Assembly (NCBI GenBank): GCA_002694465.1
Contig: NZMG01000054.1
Location: 62,001-126,000 of the forward strand
DNA length: 64,000 nucleotides
Direction of reading: 5' to 3'
From: Flavobacteriaceae bacterium
GTDB taxonomy: Bacteria; Bacteroidota; Bacteroidia; Flavobacteriales; Flavobacteriaceae
In this document: in pieces, positions 41,050 to 50,900 of the stretch
Layout: every line of letters starts with the position of its first letter
Numbering within the stretch: the first letter of the stretch is position 1
The notes under the pieces: model-generated
Seen by the model: only the letters and a program-made list of their open reading frames with translations
The model's database searches: none
Told to the model about the DNA's origin: nothing
Position numbers and translations under genes: made by a program

Positions 41050-42240
41050 TTAATTCAAAAATTCGTAGATGGCAGCGGCTCCTTGTCCTGTTCCTACACA
41101 CATCGTTACCATTCCGTATTTGTTTTTCATATTTCGTTTACGCATTTCGTCAAATAATTGCACCGAAAGTTTAGATCCTGTACACCCTAACGGATGTCCT
41201 AAGGCAATGGCACCTCCATTTACATTAATGATGTCTGGGTTGAGGTCTAGCTCTCGAATCACTGCAATGGATTGCGAGGCAAAGGCTTCGTTTAACTCGA
41301 TTAATTCGATGTCTTTTTGTTGCAATCCTGCTTGCTTTAATGCCTTCGGAATTGCCTTTACAGGGCCAATTCCCATAATTCTAGGTTCAACACCGGCAGC
41401 AGCAAAATTCACCAATCGAGCAATAGGCTCCAGATTCAACTCTTTTACCATGTCTTCGCTCATAATCATCACGAATGCCGCACCATCACTCATTTGTGAA
41501 GAGTTTCCTGCGGTTACGCTTCCATTGGTAGCAAATACAGGACGTAATTTTGCAAGTACTTCTAAAGATGTATCGGCACGAGGTCCTTCGTCCTTTGTCA
41601 CGGTATATTTTTTCGTTTCCTTTTTTCCTGTAGGATTGATAAAGGTTTGTTCCACTTCAATAGGAACTATTTGGTCTTGAAAACGATTTTCGGCTTGTGC
41701 TTTTAATGCTTTTTGGTGCGATTCGTACGCAAATTTATCTTGATCTTCGCGAGACACTTTAAATTGGTTGGCAACGGCTTCGGCCGTATTTCCCATACCC
41801 CAATAATAATCTTCGTGTCCTGCTTTTACAATATCGTAATTGAGTTCTGGTTTAAAACCCGACATCGGCACGGCGCTCATACTTTCGGCACCTCCTGCAA
41901 TAATACAATTCGCCATTCCCGACTGAATTTTTGCCGTAGCCATGGCAATGGTTTCCACACCCGAGGCACAAAAACGGTTGACGGTAACACCAGGTACATC
42001 CACAGAATCTAGTCCGATTAAGGAGATAAATCGTGCCATATTAAGTCCCTGCGAACCTTCTGGCATGGCATTTCCTACGATGACGTCGTCAATACGTGTT
42101 TTATCTAGGTTGGGCAGTTCCTTCATCATATACTGAATGGTTTCTGCAGCCATCTCATCGGCTCTTTTAAATCGGAATACCCCTTTAGGTGCTTTCCCTA
42201 CGGCGGTTCTGTATGCTTTTACTATATATGCTGTTTTCAT
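41050..42240 (-). CDS. acetyl-CoA acyltransferase (thiolase, FadA-type)
   Basis: 396 residues, the size of thiolases. Active-site Cys in VNRFCASGVETI, the His in NGGAIALGHPLGCTGS and the second Cys in MCVGTGQGAAAIYE are all present. It cleaves 3-ketoacyl-CoA to acetyl-CoA and a shortened acyl-CoA. Its partner, the HAD/enoyl-CoA hydratase fusion, is encoded upstream, separated by the four-helix-bundle gene. The spacing on both sides is larger than within the rest of the operon and carries repeats. Confidence 0.95.
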   Translation of the reverse strand: MKTAYIVKAYRTAVGKAPKGVFRFKRADEMAAETIQYMMKELPNLDKTRIDDVIVGNAMPEGSQGLNMARFISLIGLDSVDVPGVTVNRFCASGVETIAMATAKIQSGMANCIIAGGAESMSAVPMSGFKPELNYDIVKAGHEDYYWGMGNTAEAVANQFKVSREDQDKFAYESHQKALKAQAENRFQDQIVPIEVEQTFINPTGKKETKKYTVTKDEGPRADTSLEVLAKLRPVFATNGSVTAGNSSQMSDGAAFVMIMSEDMVKELNLEPIARLVNFAAAGVEPRIMGIGPVKAIPKALKQAGLQQKDIELIELNEAFASQSIAVIRELDLNPDIINVNGGAIALGHPLGCTGSKLSVQLFDEMRKRNMKNKYGMVTMCVGTGQGAAAIYEFLN

Positions 42241-42241
42241 A

Positions 42242-42271
42242 TTGTATGACTTATGATTGTATGACTTACGA
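42242..42271. repeat. 15-bp tandem repeat on the thiolase side of the four-helix-bundle gene
   Basis: TTGTATGACTTATGA at 42242-42256 is followed directly by TTGTATGACTTACGA at 42257-42271, differing at one base. It contains the GACTTA motif also present in the long inverted repeat at 40965-41039. Confidence 0.7.
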
Positions 42272-42278
42272 CATAGGA

Positions 42279-42638
42279 CTACTTTAAATTGTCTATGAAT
42301 TTGGCAATCATACTTTGTAGTTTATGTATTTGTTTCTCTAATTCTTTAAATTGCTCTTTTGAAATATATTCTATTTCTAAAGCTATTATTAACTGACTTT
42401 CAATTTCGTAAGCTGAACCTAATGCTGCTTCCAAAAATTGAATAAAATGTTTGTCTGTTCCCCGTGCTGTTCCTTCTGAAATATTTGAAGGAATTGAAAC
42501 AGCAGCTCTTTGTAATTGATTTGTTAGACCATAGGTTTCAGATTTTGGAAATGTGGCTGTAATGGTATAAATATCTTTAGATAGTGAAATTCCCAACTTC
42601 CAAATTTCCAATTTTCTAAAATTATGTCTAGATGCCAT
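42279..42638 (-). CDS. four-helix-bundle protein (S23 / rRNA-intervening-sequence family)
   Basis: 119 residues: the family opening FRKLEIWKLGISLSKDIYTI, then LTNQLQRAAVSIPSNISEGT and helices to the end (KLQSMIAKFIDNLK). These small proteins are often encoded inside 23S rRNA intervening sequences or as scattered genes in Bacteroidota, with no settled function. Here it interrupts an otherwise compact beta-oxidation operon between the HAD/ECH fusion and the thiolase, and it is flanked on both sides by GACTTA-type repeat tracts (42242-42271 and 42641-42671). This suggests it was inserted into the operon. It should not be needed for beta-oxidation. Confidence 0.88.
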   Translation of the reverse strand: MASRHNFRKLEIWKLGISLSKDIYTITATFPKSETYGLTNQLQRAAVSIPSNISEGTARGTDKHFIQFLEAALGSAYEIESQLIIALEIEYISKEQFKELEKQIHKLQSMIAKFIDNLK

Positions 42639-42640
42639 TT

Positions 42641-42671
42641 TCTTATATCCTAAGTCTTATAGTCTTATGTC
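42641..42671. repeat. AGTCTTAT repeat tract on the other side of the four-helix-bundle gene
   Basis: AGTCTTAT occurs twice in tandem at 42653-42660 and 42661-42668, preceded by TCTTATATCCTA. On the opposite strand this reads GACATAAGACTATAAGACTTAGG, related to the GACTTA motif in the spacer on the thiolase side. Together with the 15-bp tandem repeat it flanks the four-helix-bundle gene in inverted orientation. Confidence 0.6.
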
Positions 42672-42679
42672 AAATAACT

Positions 42680-45088
42680 TTAGTTTCTTAACGGTTTCCC
42701 TTTTTGGATCATATGCTGTAATCTCTCTAAGGTCTTACGTTCTCCACAAAGACTTAAGAAAGCTTCTCGTTCTAAATCCAATAAATATTGCTCAGTAACA
42801 AGGGTAGGTTCACTTAAATCTCCTCCCGCCATCACATAGGCAAGTTTGTTGGCTATTTTTTGATCGTGTTCACTAATGTATTTGCTGGCTTCCATAGAAT
42901 CAGTACCTACTAAGAACATCCCTAAGGCCTGCTTTCCGAGGACTTTTACATCCTTTCGCTTCACGGGTTTGGTGTAACCTTGATCTGCCATTTGACGTGC
43001 CACAGCTTTTGCCGTAGCTATTTGTCGGTCTTTGTTTACAACCACGATATCTTTTCCTTTCTTCAGAATGTCTAAATCGTAGGCTTCATAGGCTGAAGTA
43101 GATACTTTTGCCATTCCTATGGTTAAGAAGTATTCCTGAAGACGATTTAGTTCTACATCATCTTTCATAAAACTGTCGGATGCTCGTAACGCCATTTCCT
43201 TACTTCCACCACCGCCAGGGATAACTCCTACGCCAAATTCTACCAAACCGATATAACTTTCGGCAGCCGCTACCACGCGATCCGCATGAAGCGTCATTTC
43301 GCAACCCCCTCCTAAGGTCATTCCGTGTGGAGCAACCACCGTTGGAATGGAAGAGTAGCGCAATCGCATCACCGAATCTTGAAAGAATTTAATAGCAGCA
43401 TTGAGTTCGTCGTATTCTTGCTCTACGGCCATCATAAAAATCATTCCAATGTTAGCACCCACTGAGAAATTAGCCCCTTGGTTTCCAACTACCAATCCGT
43501 CGAAATCTTTTTCGGCAAGATCGATGGCTTTATTTAACCCGGTAAGCACATCACCGCCAATACTATTCATTTTGCTTTGGAATTCGCAGTTAAGGATTCC
43601 ATCGCCCAAATCCTCTACCACAACACCCGAGTTTTTAAAGACCTCGTTGCTTTTTCGAATGTTATCCAAAATAATGAAGGCATCTTGTCCGGGTACTTTT
43701 ACGTGTTTTTTCTGCGGAATGTCGTAATAATAGGTAGCACCATCCTTAACAGTGTAGAAAGAGGTCGCTCCAGCAGCTTTCATTTCCTGAATCCAAGCCG
43801 CGGGTTCTTTTCCGGCAGCTTCCATGAGTTCCAAACCTTTGTCAAGCCCTACAGCATCCCAGATTTCGAAGGGACCGTGTTCCCATCCAAAACCAGCTTT
43901 CATGGCATCATCAATCTTGTAAAGCTCGTCTGAAATTTCAGGAATACGATGCGTAACATACGCAAACATACCTGCGAAATTTTGTCTATAAAAATCACCT
44001 GCTTTGTCTTTTCCGTTGATAAGAATAGGGAAGCGGTCAATGACTTTATCCACACTTTTGGTTAATTCTAGTGTAGCAAAAGAGGCTCTTTTGGATGAGC
44101 GATACTCCATCGAGTCCAAATCCAAGGTTAGGATTTCACTACTACCGTCTTCTTTACGTACTTTTTTATAGAAACCTTGTCCGCTTTTACTTCCCAGCCA
44201 TTTGTTATCCACTAAGGTTTGAACAAAATTGGGTAGTTTAAAAAGGTCATGGGCTTCATCGTTAGGGCAATTTTCATAAATCCCGTTGGCTACATGAACT
44301 AAGGTGTCTAGCCCAACCACATCTACTGTACGGAAGGTAGCCGATTTTGGTCGCCCAATCACAGGCCCTGTAAGTTTATCCACTTCTTCTACAGTAAGTC
44401 CCATATCTTTTACCAAGTGGAATAGGCTTTGAATTCCGAAGATTCCAATACGGTTCCCAATAAAAGCAGGGGTATCTTTGGCTACTACGGTTGTTTTACC
44501 GAGGAATTTTTCTCCGTAACCATTTAGAAACTCAAGAATTTCAGGATTGGTTTTTGGCCCCGGAATGATTTCGAATAATTTTAAATAACGCGGTGGGTTA
44601 AAGAAGTGTGTTCCGCAGAAATACTTCTGAAAGTCTTCACTACGACCTTCACTCATAAACTTGATAGGAATTCCGGAAGTATTCGTAGTAATTATGGTTC
44701 CGGGAGTTCTATGTTTTTCTAGGTTTTCGAAAACTTGTTTTTTAATATCCAATCGCTCAACGACCACTTCAATAATCCAATCGACATCTTTTACTTTGGC
44801 AATATCATCTTCTAAGTTTCCTGCGTTGATTCTGTTGGCGAAACTTTTATGGTAAAGCGGGGCAGGATTCGATTTTATGGCTTTTTGAAGATCGGTATTT
44901 ACAATTCTATTTCGCACTACTTTATCTTCTAGAGTAAGTCCTTTCGCTTTTTCGGCATCAGTTAGTTCTCTGGGCACGATATCGAGTAGGAGTACTTCCA
45001 CGCCAATATTGGCGAAATGACAAGCAATCCCACTTCCCATGATTCCGGAACCAATGACGGCCACTTTATTAATTCTTCTTTTTGACAT
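42680..45088 (-). CDS. 3-hydroxyacyl-CoA dehydrogenase / enoyl-CoA hydratase fusion
   Basis: 802 residues. The N-terminal half is the NAD-dependent dehydrogenase (Rossmann start VAVIGSGIMGSGIA, GSGIMG at residues 13-18), with FFNPPRYLKLFEIIPGP and the second-domain IGNRIGIFG. The C-terminal part is an enoyl-CoA hydratase/isomerase domain with HGMTLGGGCEMTLHADRV and FGVGVIPGGGGSKEM. This order (dehydrogenase before hydratase) is the reverse of E. coli FadB and is normal in Bacteroidota. It catalyses two central steps of beta-oxidation. It starts 2 bp after the marR stop, so the two are co-transcribed. Confidence 0.94.
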   Translation of the reverse strand: MSKRRINKVAVIGSGIMGSGIACHFANIGVEVLLLDIVPRELTDAEKAKGLTLEDKVVRNRIVNTDLQKAIKSNPAPLYHKSFANRINAGNLEDDIAKVKDVDWIIEVVVERLDIKKQVFENLEKHRTPGTIITTNTSGIPIKFMSEGRSEDFQKYFCGTHFFNPPRYLKLFEIIPGPKTNPEILEFLNGYGEKFLGKTTVVAKDTPAFIGNRIGIFGIQSLFHLVKDMGLTVEEVDKLTGPVIGRPKSATFRTVDVVGLDTLVHVANGIYENCPNDEAHDLFKLPNFVQTLVDNKWLGSKSGQGFYKKVRKEDGSSEILTLDLDSMEYRSSKRASFATLELTKSVDKVIDRFPILINGKDKAGDFYRQNFAGMFAYVTHRIPEISDELYKIDDAMKAGFGWEHGPFEIWDAVGLDKGLELMEAAGKEPAAWIQEMKAAGATSFYTVKDGATYYYDIPQKKHVKVPGQDAFIILDNIRKSNEVFKNSGVVVEDLGDGILNCEFQSKMNSIGGDVLTGLNKAIDLAEKDFDGLVVGNQGANFSVGANIGMIFMMAVEQEYDELNAAIKFFQDSVMRLRYSSIPTVVAPHGMTLGGGCEMTLHADRVVAAAESYIGLVEFGVGVIPGGGGSKEMALRASDSFMKDDVELNRLQEYFLTIGMAKVSTSAYEAYDLDILKKGKDIVVVNKDRQIATAKAVARQMADQGYTKPVKRKDVKVLGKQALGMFLVGTDSMEASKYISEHDQKIANKLAYVMAGGDLSEPTLVTEQYLLDLEREAFLSLCGERKTLERLQHMIQKGKPLRN

Positions 45089-45090
45089 GC

Positions 45091-45540
45091 TTATGATATT
45101 TTATCGGTCGTAAAATTATTTTTTGTTTGCACCATTTCCATGATGGTATTGGCAACTTTTTTAAATGTTTTTAGGTCGTCCTCAGAGACGTTTTGTTTAA
45201 CGGCTTCATCAAAGCGAAGCACCACACCTTTTGAAAATTCTCTCATTTCTTTTCCGAACGGGGTGAGGTGAATAAGGACACTACGGCCATCTGCCGGATT
45301 GGGCTTTCTTTCAATAAGCCCACGTTCCTCCATATTTTTTAAAGTGCGCGATAAGCTTGTAGCTTCCATGCCCATTTTGGGTCCTAAAGACGTAGAGGGT
45401 GTATCTTCATCTGGATCAATACTAATTAATGCAAACCCTGTAGCCATGGTGCTATCCATTTTACTGGCCTCTTCGTTATACATTTTGGAGACCGCCATCC
45501 AAGTGGCCCTTAGAATATAATCTATGGTTTTTTTTTTCAT
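45091..45540 (-). CDS. MarR-family regulator of the beta-oxidation genes
   Basis: 149 residues with a winged-helix domain: TPSTSLGPKMGMEATSLSRT in the recognition region, then the wing KPNPADGRSVLIHLTPFG. The gene precedes the dehydrogenase/hydratase fusion by 2 bp. A perfect 8+2+8 palindrome (45574-45591) lies just upstream of its -7 box (45558-45565), where a bound repressor would block polymerase. Control by fatty acid or acyl-CoA levels is a reasonable inference; the ligand is not visible in the sequence. Confidence 0.9.
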   Translation of the reverse strand: MKKKTIDYILRATWMAVSKMYNEEASKMDSTMATGFALISIDPDEDTPSTSLGPKMGMEATSLSRTLKNMEERGLIERKPNPADGRSVLIHLTPFGKEMREFSKGVVLRFDEAVKQNVSEDDLKTFKKVANTIMEMVQTKNNFTTDKIS

Positions 45541-45557
45541 TAAAAAAATTGAGATAC

Positions 45558-45565
45558 CAAAGATA
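45558..45565 (-). promoter_or_regulatory. -7 element of the marR-beta-oxidation operon
   Basis: On the minus strand the sequence is TATCTTTG, an exact TAnnTTTG match, 17 bp upstream of the marR ATG. The palindrome lies at -16 to -33 relative to it, in the spacer and -33 zone. Confidence 0.65.
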
Positions 45566-45573
45566 AATAAAAA

Positions 45574-45591
45574 TACTATGCGTGCATAGTA
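45574..45591. promoter_or_regulatory. marR operator palindrome
   Basis: TACTATGC-GT-GCATAGTA is a perfect 8+2+8 inverted repeat of 18 bp. It overlaps the promoter region of the marR gene, the typical autoregulatory position for MarR repressors. A similar site was not found upstream of the acyl-CoA ligase gene. Confidence 0.7.
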
Positions 45592-45651
45592 AATCGATGT
45601 TAATTTTTAATGGAGTAGAAATTTTATTGAAGTGGGGGTAAGATAAATTTG

Positions 45652-47433
45652 TTATACTTGGTGTTCGTAAATCTTATTATAGAGGTCTATATACTTTTCT
45701 TTAACTACCTTGCGTTTCATTTTCATAGTAGGAGTAAGGTGACCCGATTCGATACTCCAAATATCTGGCGTGAGTTCAAACTTTTTAATTTTTTCCCATT
45801 TTCCGAATCGTTCGTTATAATAATCCACTTCTTCTTGAATACGGTCTATTAATTTTTGGTTTGAAACTAGTTCTGAAGGATTATTGGGTAGATTTAAATT
45901 CTTTCTTTTATTCCAATCGGCGATAAATTCCCAGTTGGGTTGTATTAAAGCGGCAGGCATTTTTTCGCCTTCTCCAATGACCATGACTTGTTCAATAAAT
46001 CGAGATTGCTTTAACGCATTTTCCAACAATTGTGGGGCAACATATTTTCCACCACTGGTTTTAAACATTTCTTTTTTCCGATCGGTGATTTTTAAAAACC
46101 CTTCGTCATCTACTTCACCAATATCACCAGTATGAAAATAGCCGTCTTTTAAAACTTCAGCGGTTTGATTTGGATCCTTGTAATATCCCATCATTACTTG
46201 AGGTCCTTTAATAAGAATTTCTCCATCATCTGCAATTTTCACTTCGGTTTCCGCAATAGGTTTTCCTACAGTGCCTATTTTGAACCCGCCATTTCTCATA
46301 TCGTTTACCGATACCACAGGAGAGGTTTCTGTTAGTCCGTAGCCTTCCATAACAGGAACGCCAGCAGCATTAAAAACCCTTGCCAAACGAGGCTGTAAAG
46401 CTGCGCTCCCAGAGGCTATTGCTTTTAAGTTCCCACCCAAGGCTTCTTGCCATTTACTAAAAATGAGTTTACGAGCAATTTTCAATTTGAACTCATACCA
46501 CCATCCATTTTGACCATAGGGTTCATATTCCAATCCCACATCTACCGCCCAAAAGAACAATTTCTTTTTAATTCCAGTGAGCTCGGTTCCTTTTGCATAA
46601 ATTTTATCATATACTTTTTCAAGTAGCCTTGGAACGGCTGTCATTACTTCTGGCTGAATTTCTTTTAAATTATCGCTAATGGTTTCTAAAGATTCCGCAA
46701 AATGAATGCGCACTCCACAGTATTGATACATATATAAAAGCATACGTTCGTAGATATGGCAAACAGGTAAAAAGCTTAATGCTTTAGAATGCCCTAAATC
46801 TATAGGTAATCTATCGGCGCTATAAATGGCATTGCTAGCAATATTTTTATGTGTAAGCATAACTCCTTTTGGCCGCCCTGTAGTTCCTGAAGTGTAAATT
46901 AAGGTAGCTAAATCATTTTCATCTACAGAATCTTTTAACTTTTCAACTTCTTCTTGATTGCTTTCGTCTTCACCTAACGTAAGAACTTCCATCCAATTTG
47001 GACAACCTTCAATTGCATCAAAAGAATAGATCGCTCTTAAAGTAGGAACGTTATCTTTTATTTTGTTTATTTTTTCCAATACTTCTTTGCACGAAACAAA
47101 GCAAACAACACTTTCACTGTGATTAAGTACGTATTGGTAGTCTTCTTCAGAAATGGTTGGGTAAATAGGTACATCTTGTGCTCCTAATTGTAAAATACCA
47201 ATATCACAAATGTTCCATTCGGTGCGATTGGTCATCGAAATAATGGCGACTTTATCATTTTTCTTCACCCCTAATCGCAATAACCCTCTACTTATAGCAT
47301 TGGCTTTATTAATATATTCTTGGGTAGACGTTGCGACCCATTCACCATTATATTTAGTTACAAGTGCTTTGTCTAAATTATATGTGTTGAGCTGGTGATA
47401 GGGAAAGTCAAATAATCGTTTAATGTCGCTCAT
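45652..47433 (-). CDS. long-chain fatty acid-CoA ligase (AMP-forming)
   Basis: 593 residues. The AMP-binding motif YTSGTTGRPKGVMLTHKN and later YGLTETSPVVSV, GYYKDPNQTAEVLKDGYFHTGD and KITDRKKEMFKTSGGKYV are conserved. It activates free fatty acids to acyl-CoA for the following beta-oxidation genes on the same strand, but the 111-bp gap and the promoter upstream of marR indicate it can also be transcribed separately. Its own -7 element is unclear (TAATTTG with one spacer base). Cytoplasmic or membrane-associated. Confidence 0.94.
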   Translation of the reverse strand: MSDIKRLFDFPYHQLNTYNLDKALVTKYNGEWVATSTQEYINKANAISRGLLRLGVKKNDKVAIISMTNRTEWNICDIGILQLGAQDVPIYPTISEEDYQYVLNHSESVVCFVSCKEVLEKINKIKDNVPTLRAIYSFDAIEGCPNWMEVLTLGEDESNQEEVEKLKDSVDENDLATLIYTSGTTGRPKGVMLTHKNIASNAIYSADRLPIDLGHSKALSFLPVCHIYERMLLYMYQYCGVRIHFAESLETISDNLKEIQPEVMTAVPRLLEKVYDKIYAKGTELTGIKKKLFFWAVDVGLEYEPYGQNGWWYEFKLKIARKLIFSKWQEALGGNLKAIASGSAALQPRLARVFNAAGVPVMEGYGLTETSPVVSVNDMRNGGFKIGTVGKPIAETEVKIADDGEILIKGPQVMMGYYKDPNQTAEVLKDGYFHTGDIGEVDDEGFLKITDRKKEMFKTSGGKYVAPQLLENALKQSRFIEQVMVIGEGEKMPAALIQPNWEFIADWNKRKNLNLPNNPSELVSNQKLIDRIQEEVDYYNERFGKWEKIKKFELTPDIWSIESGHLTPTMKMKRKVVKEKYIDLYNKIYEHQV

Positions 47434-47490
47434 AGCCTAATTTTCTGTCTTGCAAATTAGGAAAAATTATTCAGTTTTCTTTTGAAAAAA

Positions 47491-47516
47491 AATGAAGCCT
47501 ATAGAAAGGCTTCATT
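47491..47516 (-). terminator. terminator after the short T9SS gene
   Basis: AATGAAGCCT at 47491-47500 pairs perfectly with AGGCTTCATT at 47507-47516 (10 bp, 6-nt loop). On the minus strand it is followed by a T-rich run. It stops transcription from the upstream minus-strand gene. Confidence 0.85.
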
Positions 47517-47540
47517 TTAAATAAGATATGTAGTTGTATT

Positions 47541-47870
47541 TTACAATCGAACTATTTTAAAGCTCTCTGAAATATCTCCCGAAGTTAATTTCAAAAGATA
47601 CATCCCGCTAGCTAAATTGCTATAGTCCACAGTTTGTAATCCATTATTGTTTTTCTGAAAATTTACAACTTGTCCTGTTGAATTAATAATTTCAATTGAG
47701 TAGTCTTCTAAAGTAGTAATAACACTTAAACGATCTTCTACAGGGTTGGGGTATACACTAAAATGTGCGGTAGAGGATTGCGTTATTGCAACTGGACTAT
47801 TGTCATTTTTGTCTTGGGAAAAACCAGAAAAACTAGAAAAAAGGAGTAGTACTAATATTAATTTCTTCAT
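47541..47870 (-). CDS. short T9SS sorting-domain protein
   Basis: 109 residues: signal peptide (LILVLLLFSSFSGFSQ), a spacer of only about 15 residues (DKNDNSPVAITQSST), then a complete type A C-terminal sorting domain (FSVYPNPVEDRLSVITT ... GMYLLKLTSGDISESFKIVRL). Normally this domain is a C-terminal tag that directs large cargo proteins through the type IX secretion system. Here there is essentially no cargo, so it may be a truncated gene or a protein whose mature form is the sorting domain itself. It has its own terminator. Confidence 0.8.
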   Translation of the reverse strand: MKKLILVLLLFSSFSGFSQDKNDNSPVAITQSSTAHFSVYPNPVEDRLSVITTLEDYSIEIINSTGQVVNFQKNNNGLQTVDYSNLASGMYLLKLTSGDISESFKIVRL

Positions 47871-47968
47871 TGAGTAGGTTTGATTTGTTTAATTGATTTG
47901 GGGGCAAATAAACAACGATTAGACTGCTAATATATTTTAAGTTAGAGAATTACACAACATTTATGTGA

Positions 47969-50900
47969 TTATTTCACTTTTTCCAACCATTTTCGAGCAC
48001 TTACAAAGGCTTCTAACCAAGGTGAAACCTCATCTTTTCTACCGTTCGGGTAATTTGCCCAATTCCATTGAAACATGGATCGCTCAATATGTGGCATGGT
48101 AACCAAATGTCTTCCTGTTTTATCACACAACATGGCGGTGTTGTAATCGCTTCCATTAGGATTGGAGGGATAGCCTTCATATCCGTATTTGGCTACAATA
48201 TTATAATTTTTCTCCTCCATAGGGAGGTTAAATTTTCCTTCCCCATGACTAATCCAAACACCTAAAGTGGCCCCTTCTAAAGAGGAAAGCATGACACTAT
48301 TGTTTTTTTGAACGTTCACGCTTGTAAAGCTACTCTCGTGTTTATGTGAATCATTATGGTGCATTTTGGACAGTTTCTCATGTTCTGGGTTAATGAGGTC
48401 TAGTTCTAAAAACAACTGACATCCATTACAAATTCCCACACTTAACGTGTTTTCTCGCTCAAAGAATTTTTTTAGCGCCGTATTTGCCTTTTCATTGTAT
48501 AAAAATGCCCCAGCCCAGCCTTTGGCAGAGCCTAAAACATCGCTATTAGAAAATCCTCCCACAGCACCAATAAACTGAATATCTTCCAATGTTTCTCGAC
48601 CACTAATTAAGTCGGTCATGTGGACATCTTTTACATCAAAGCCAGCTAGGTACATAGCATGCGCCATTTCGCGCTCACTATTACTTCCTTTTTCTCTTAT
48701 AATCGCGGCTTTTAACCTTCTTTCATCTTTGTTCCAAGTGGCTGAAGCTGGTAGTTTTCCATTAAAATGACTTGGGAATTGATAGGTTAAAGGCTGTTGT
48801 TTATAATTTTTATACCTTTCTCCTGCAAGGTTATTTGCCGTTTGTTTTTGATCTAATAGGTATGATGTTTTGTACCAATCATCTCTACACCTATTAATGT
48901 TGAAAGTTTCAATGTGTTCTTTAGAAAACTTAATTGTTAGTAAATTTCCTTTTTCAACAAATCCAATTTTTTTGAATGAGATATTATTGGTTATTAATTT
49001 TGATTGAACATCTTCATCAATACTTGCTTGAAAAACTATTCCACAATTTTCTGAGAATAGAATTTTTATGGGGTCTTTCTCATCAAAATCTGAAAAGTCT
49101 AATACAGCTCCTAAATTCACATCGGCAAAACACATTTCTAATAATGTGGTGATTAATCCACCTGAAGCCACATCGTGTCCTGCAACAATTTTTTCTTCTG
49201 AAATTAATTGCTGAAGTGTGTTAAAAACAGTTTTAACATACGTCGCATTTTTTACTGTGGGTACTTCATTTCCAATCGTATTTAAAATTTGAGAAAAGGA
49301 AGAACCACCTAATTTAAAATTATCTTCAGAAATATTGATGTAATAGATGCTTCCACCCTTTTTTTGAAGCACTGGCTCCACCACTTTATTGATGTTATTG
49401 CAATGCCCCGCTGCCGAAATAATGACCGTTCCAGGGGCAATAACCTCTTCATTTTTATATTTCTGCTTCATCGAAAGGGAATCTTTTCCCGTAGGAACAT
49501 TGATCCCTAAATCAATAGCAAAATCGCTAACTCCTTTTACCGCTTTGTAAAGTCGAGCATCTTCCCCTTCATTATTACAAGGCCACATCCAGTTTGCCGA
49601 TAGAGACACACTTTGTAAACCATTTTCTAAAGGAGCCCAAACAATATTTGTTAAGGCTTCGGTAATTGAATTTCTGGAACCAGCCACGGGATCGACCAAT
49701 GCACTTATGGGGGAATGCCCAATAGAGGTAGCAATCCCTTCTTTACCTTGATAGTCGAGCGCCATGACACCGCAATTGTTTAAAGGCAATTGCAAAGGCC
49801 CGGTACATTGCTGTTTTGCAACAAGTCCACCCACACAACGGTCTACTTTATTGGTCAACCAATCTTTACAGGCGACAGCTTCTAATTGTAATACTTGGGC
49901 TAAATAGTCTTTAATTTTAGACGTTTCATATTGAGCAGGGGTATAATTTCGCGCTACTGAAACATCATTCATAATGGTTTTTGGAGAGCTTCCAAACATA
50001 TCTTCCAAAGCAAAATCCATAGGCTTTGCTCCTGTGGTTTTACTTTCAAAAACAAATTTGTGATCTCCAGTAACATCCCCCACGGTATACATAGGAGAAC
50101 GCTCTCGCTCTGCGATACGTTGTAAGGTTTCGATATGTTTTTCGGAAATAACCAATCCCATTCGCTCCTGTGATTCGTTTCCAATAATTTCTTTTGCCGA
50201 AAGGGTAGGGTCACCCACAGGTAATTTGTCTAAATCTATTTTTCCTCCTGTTTCTTCAACCAATTCACTTAAACAATTTAAGTGTCCACCTGCACCGTGA
50301 TCGTGAATGGAAACAATGGGATTCTCATCACTTTCCACCATCCCTCGTATGGCGTTTGCGGCACGCTTTTGCATTTCGGGGTTGGAACGTTGTACGGCGT
50401 TTAGTTCTATTCCGCTGGAAAACTCTCCTGTATCGGCACTGGAGACGGCGGCACCTCCCATACCAATTCGGTAGTTTTCACCTCCCAGAATCACTACTTT
50501 GTCTCCCTTTTTTGGAGTATCTTTTATAGCTTGGTTTTCCTTTCCATACCCTATTCCTCCAGCGAGCATAATGACTTTATCAAACCCTAGTTTTCTGGCT
50601 TCTTCTTCGTGTTCAAAAGTTAAGACAGAACCTGCTATAAGAGGTTGCCCAAATTTATTTCCAAAATCGGAGGCACCGTTACTGGCTTTAATTAGAATAT
50701 CGAGAGGCGTTTGATACAACCATTCGCGTTCTTTCATTGCTTTTTCCCATGGTCGATTTTCTTCCAATCGCGAATAGGAGGTCATATATACGGCTGTTCC
50801 TGCCAGAGGTAAGGAGCCTTTTCCACCTGCCAATCGATCTCTAATTTCTCCACCACTTCCCGTTGCTGCACCATTAAAAGGTTCTACCGTGGTTGGGAAG

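Noticed and set aside
42279..42638. diversity-generating retroelement accessory protein (Avd), which is also a four-helix bundle
   Set aside because: No reverse transcriptase and no template/variable repeat pair is in the window; the sequence fits the S23 four-helix-bundle family.
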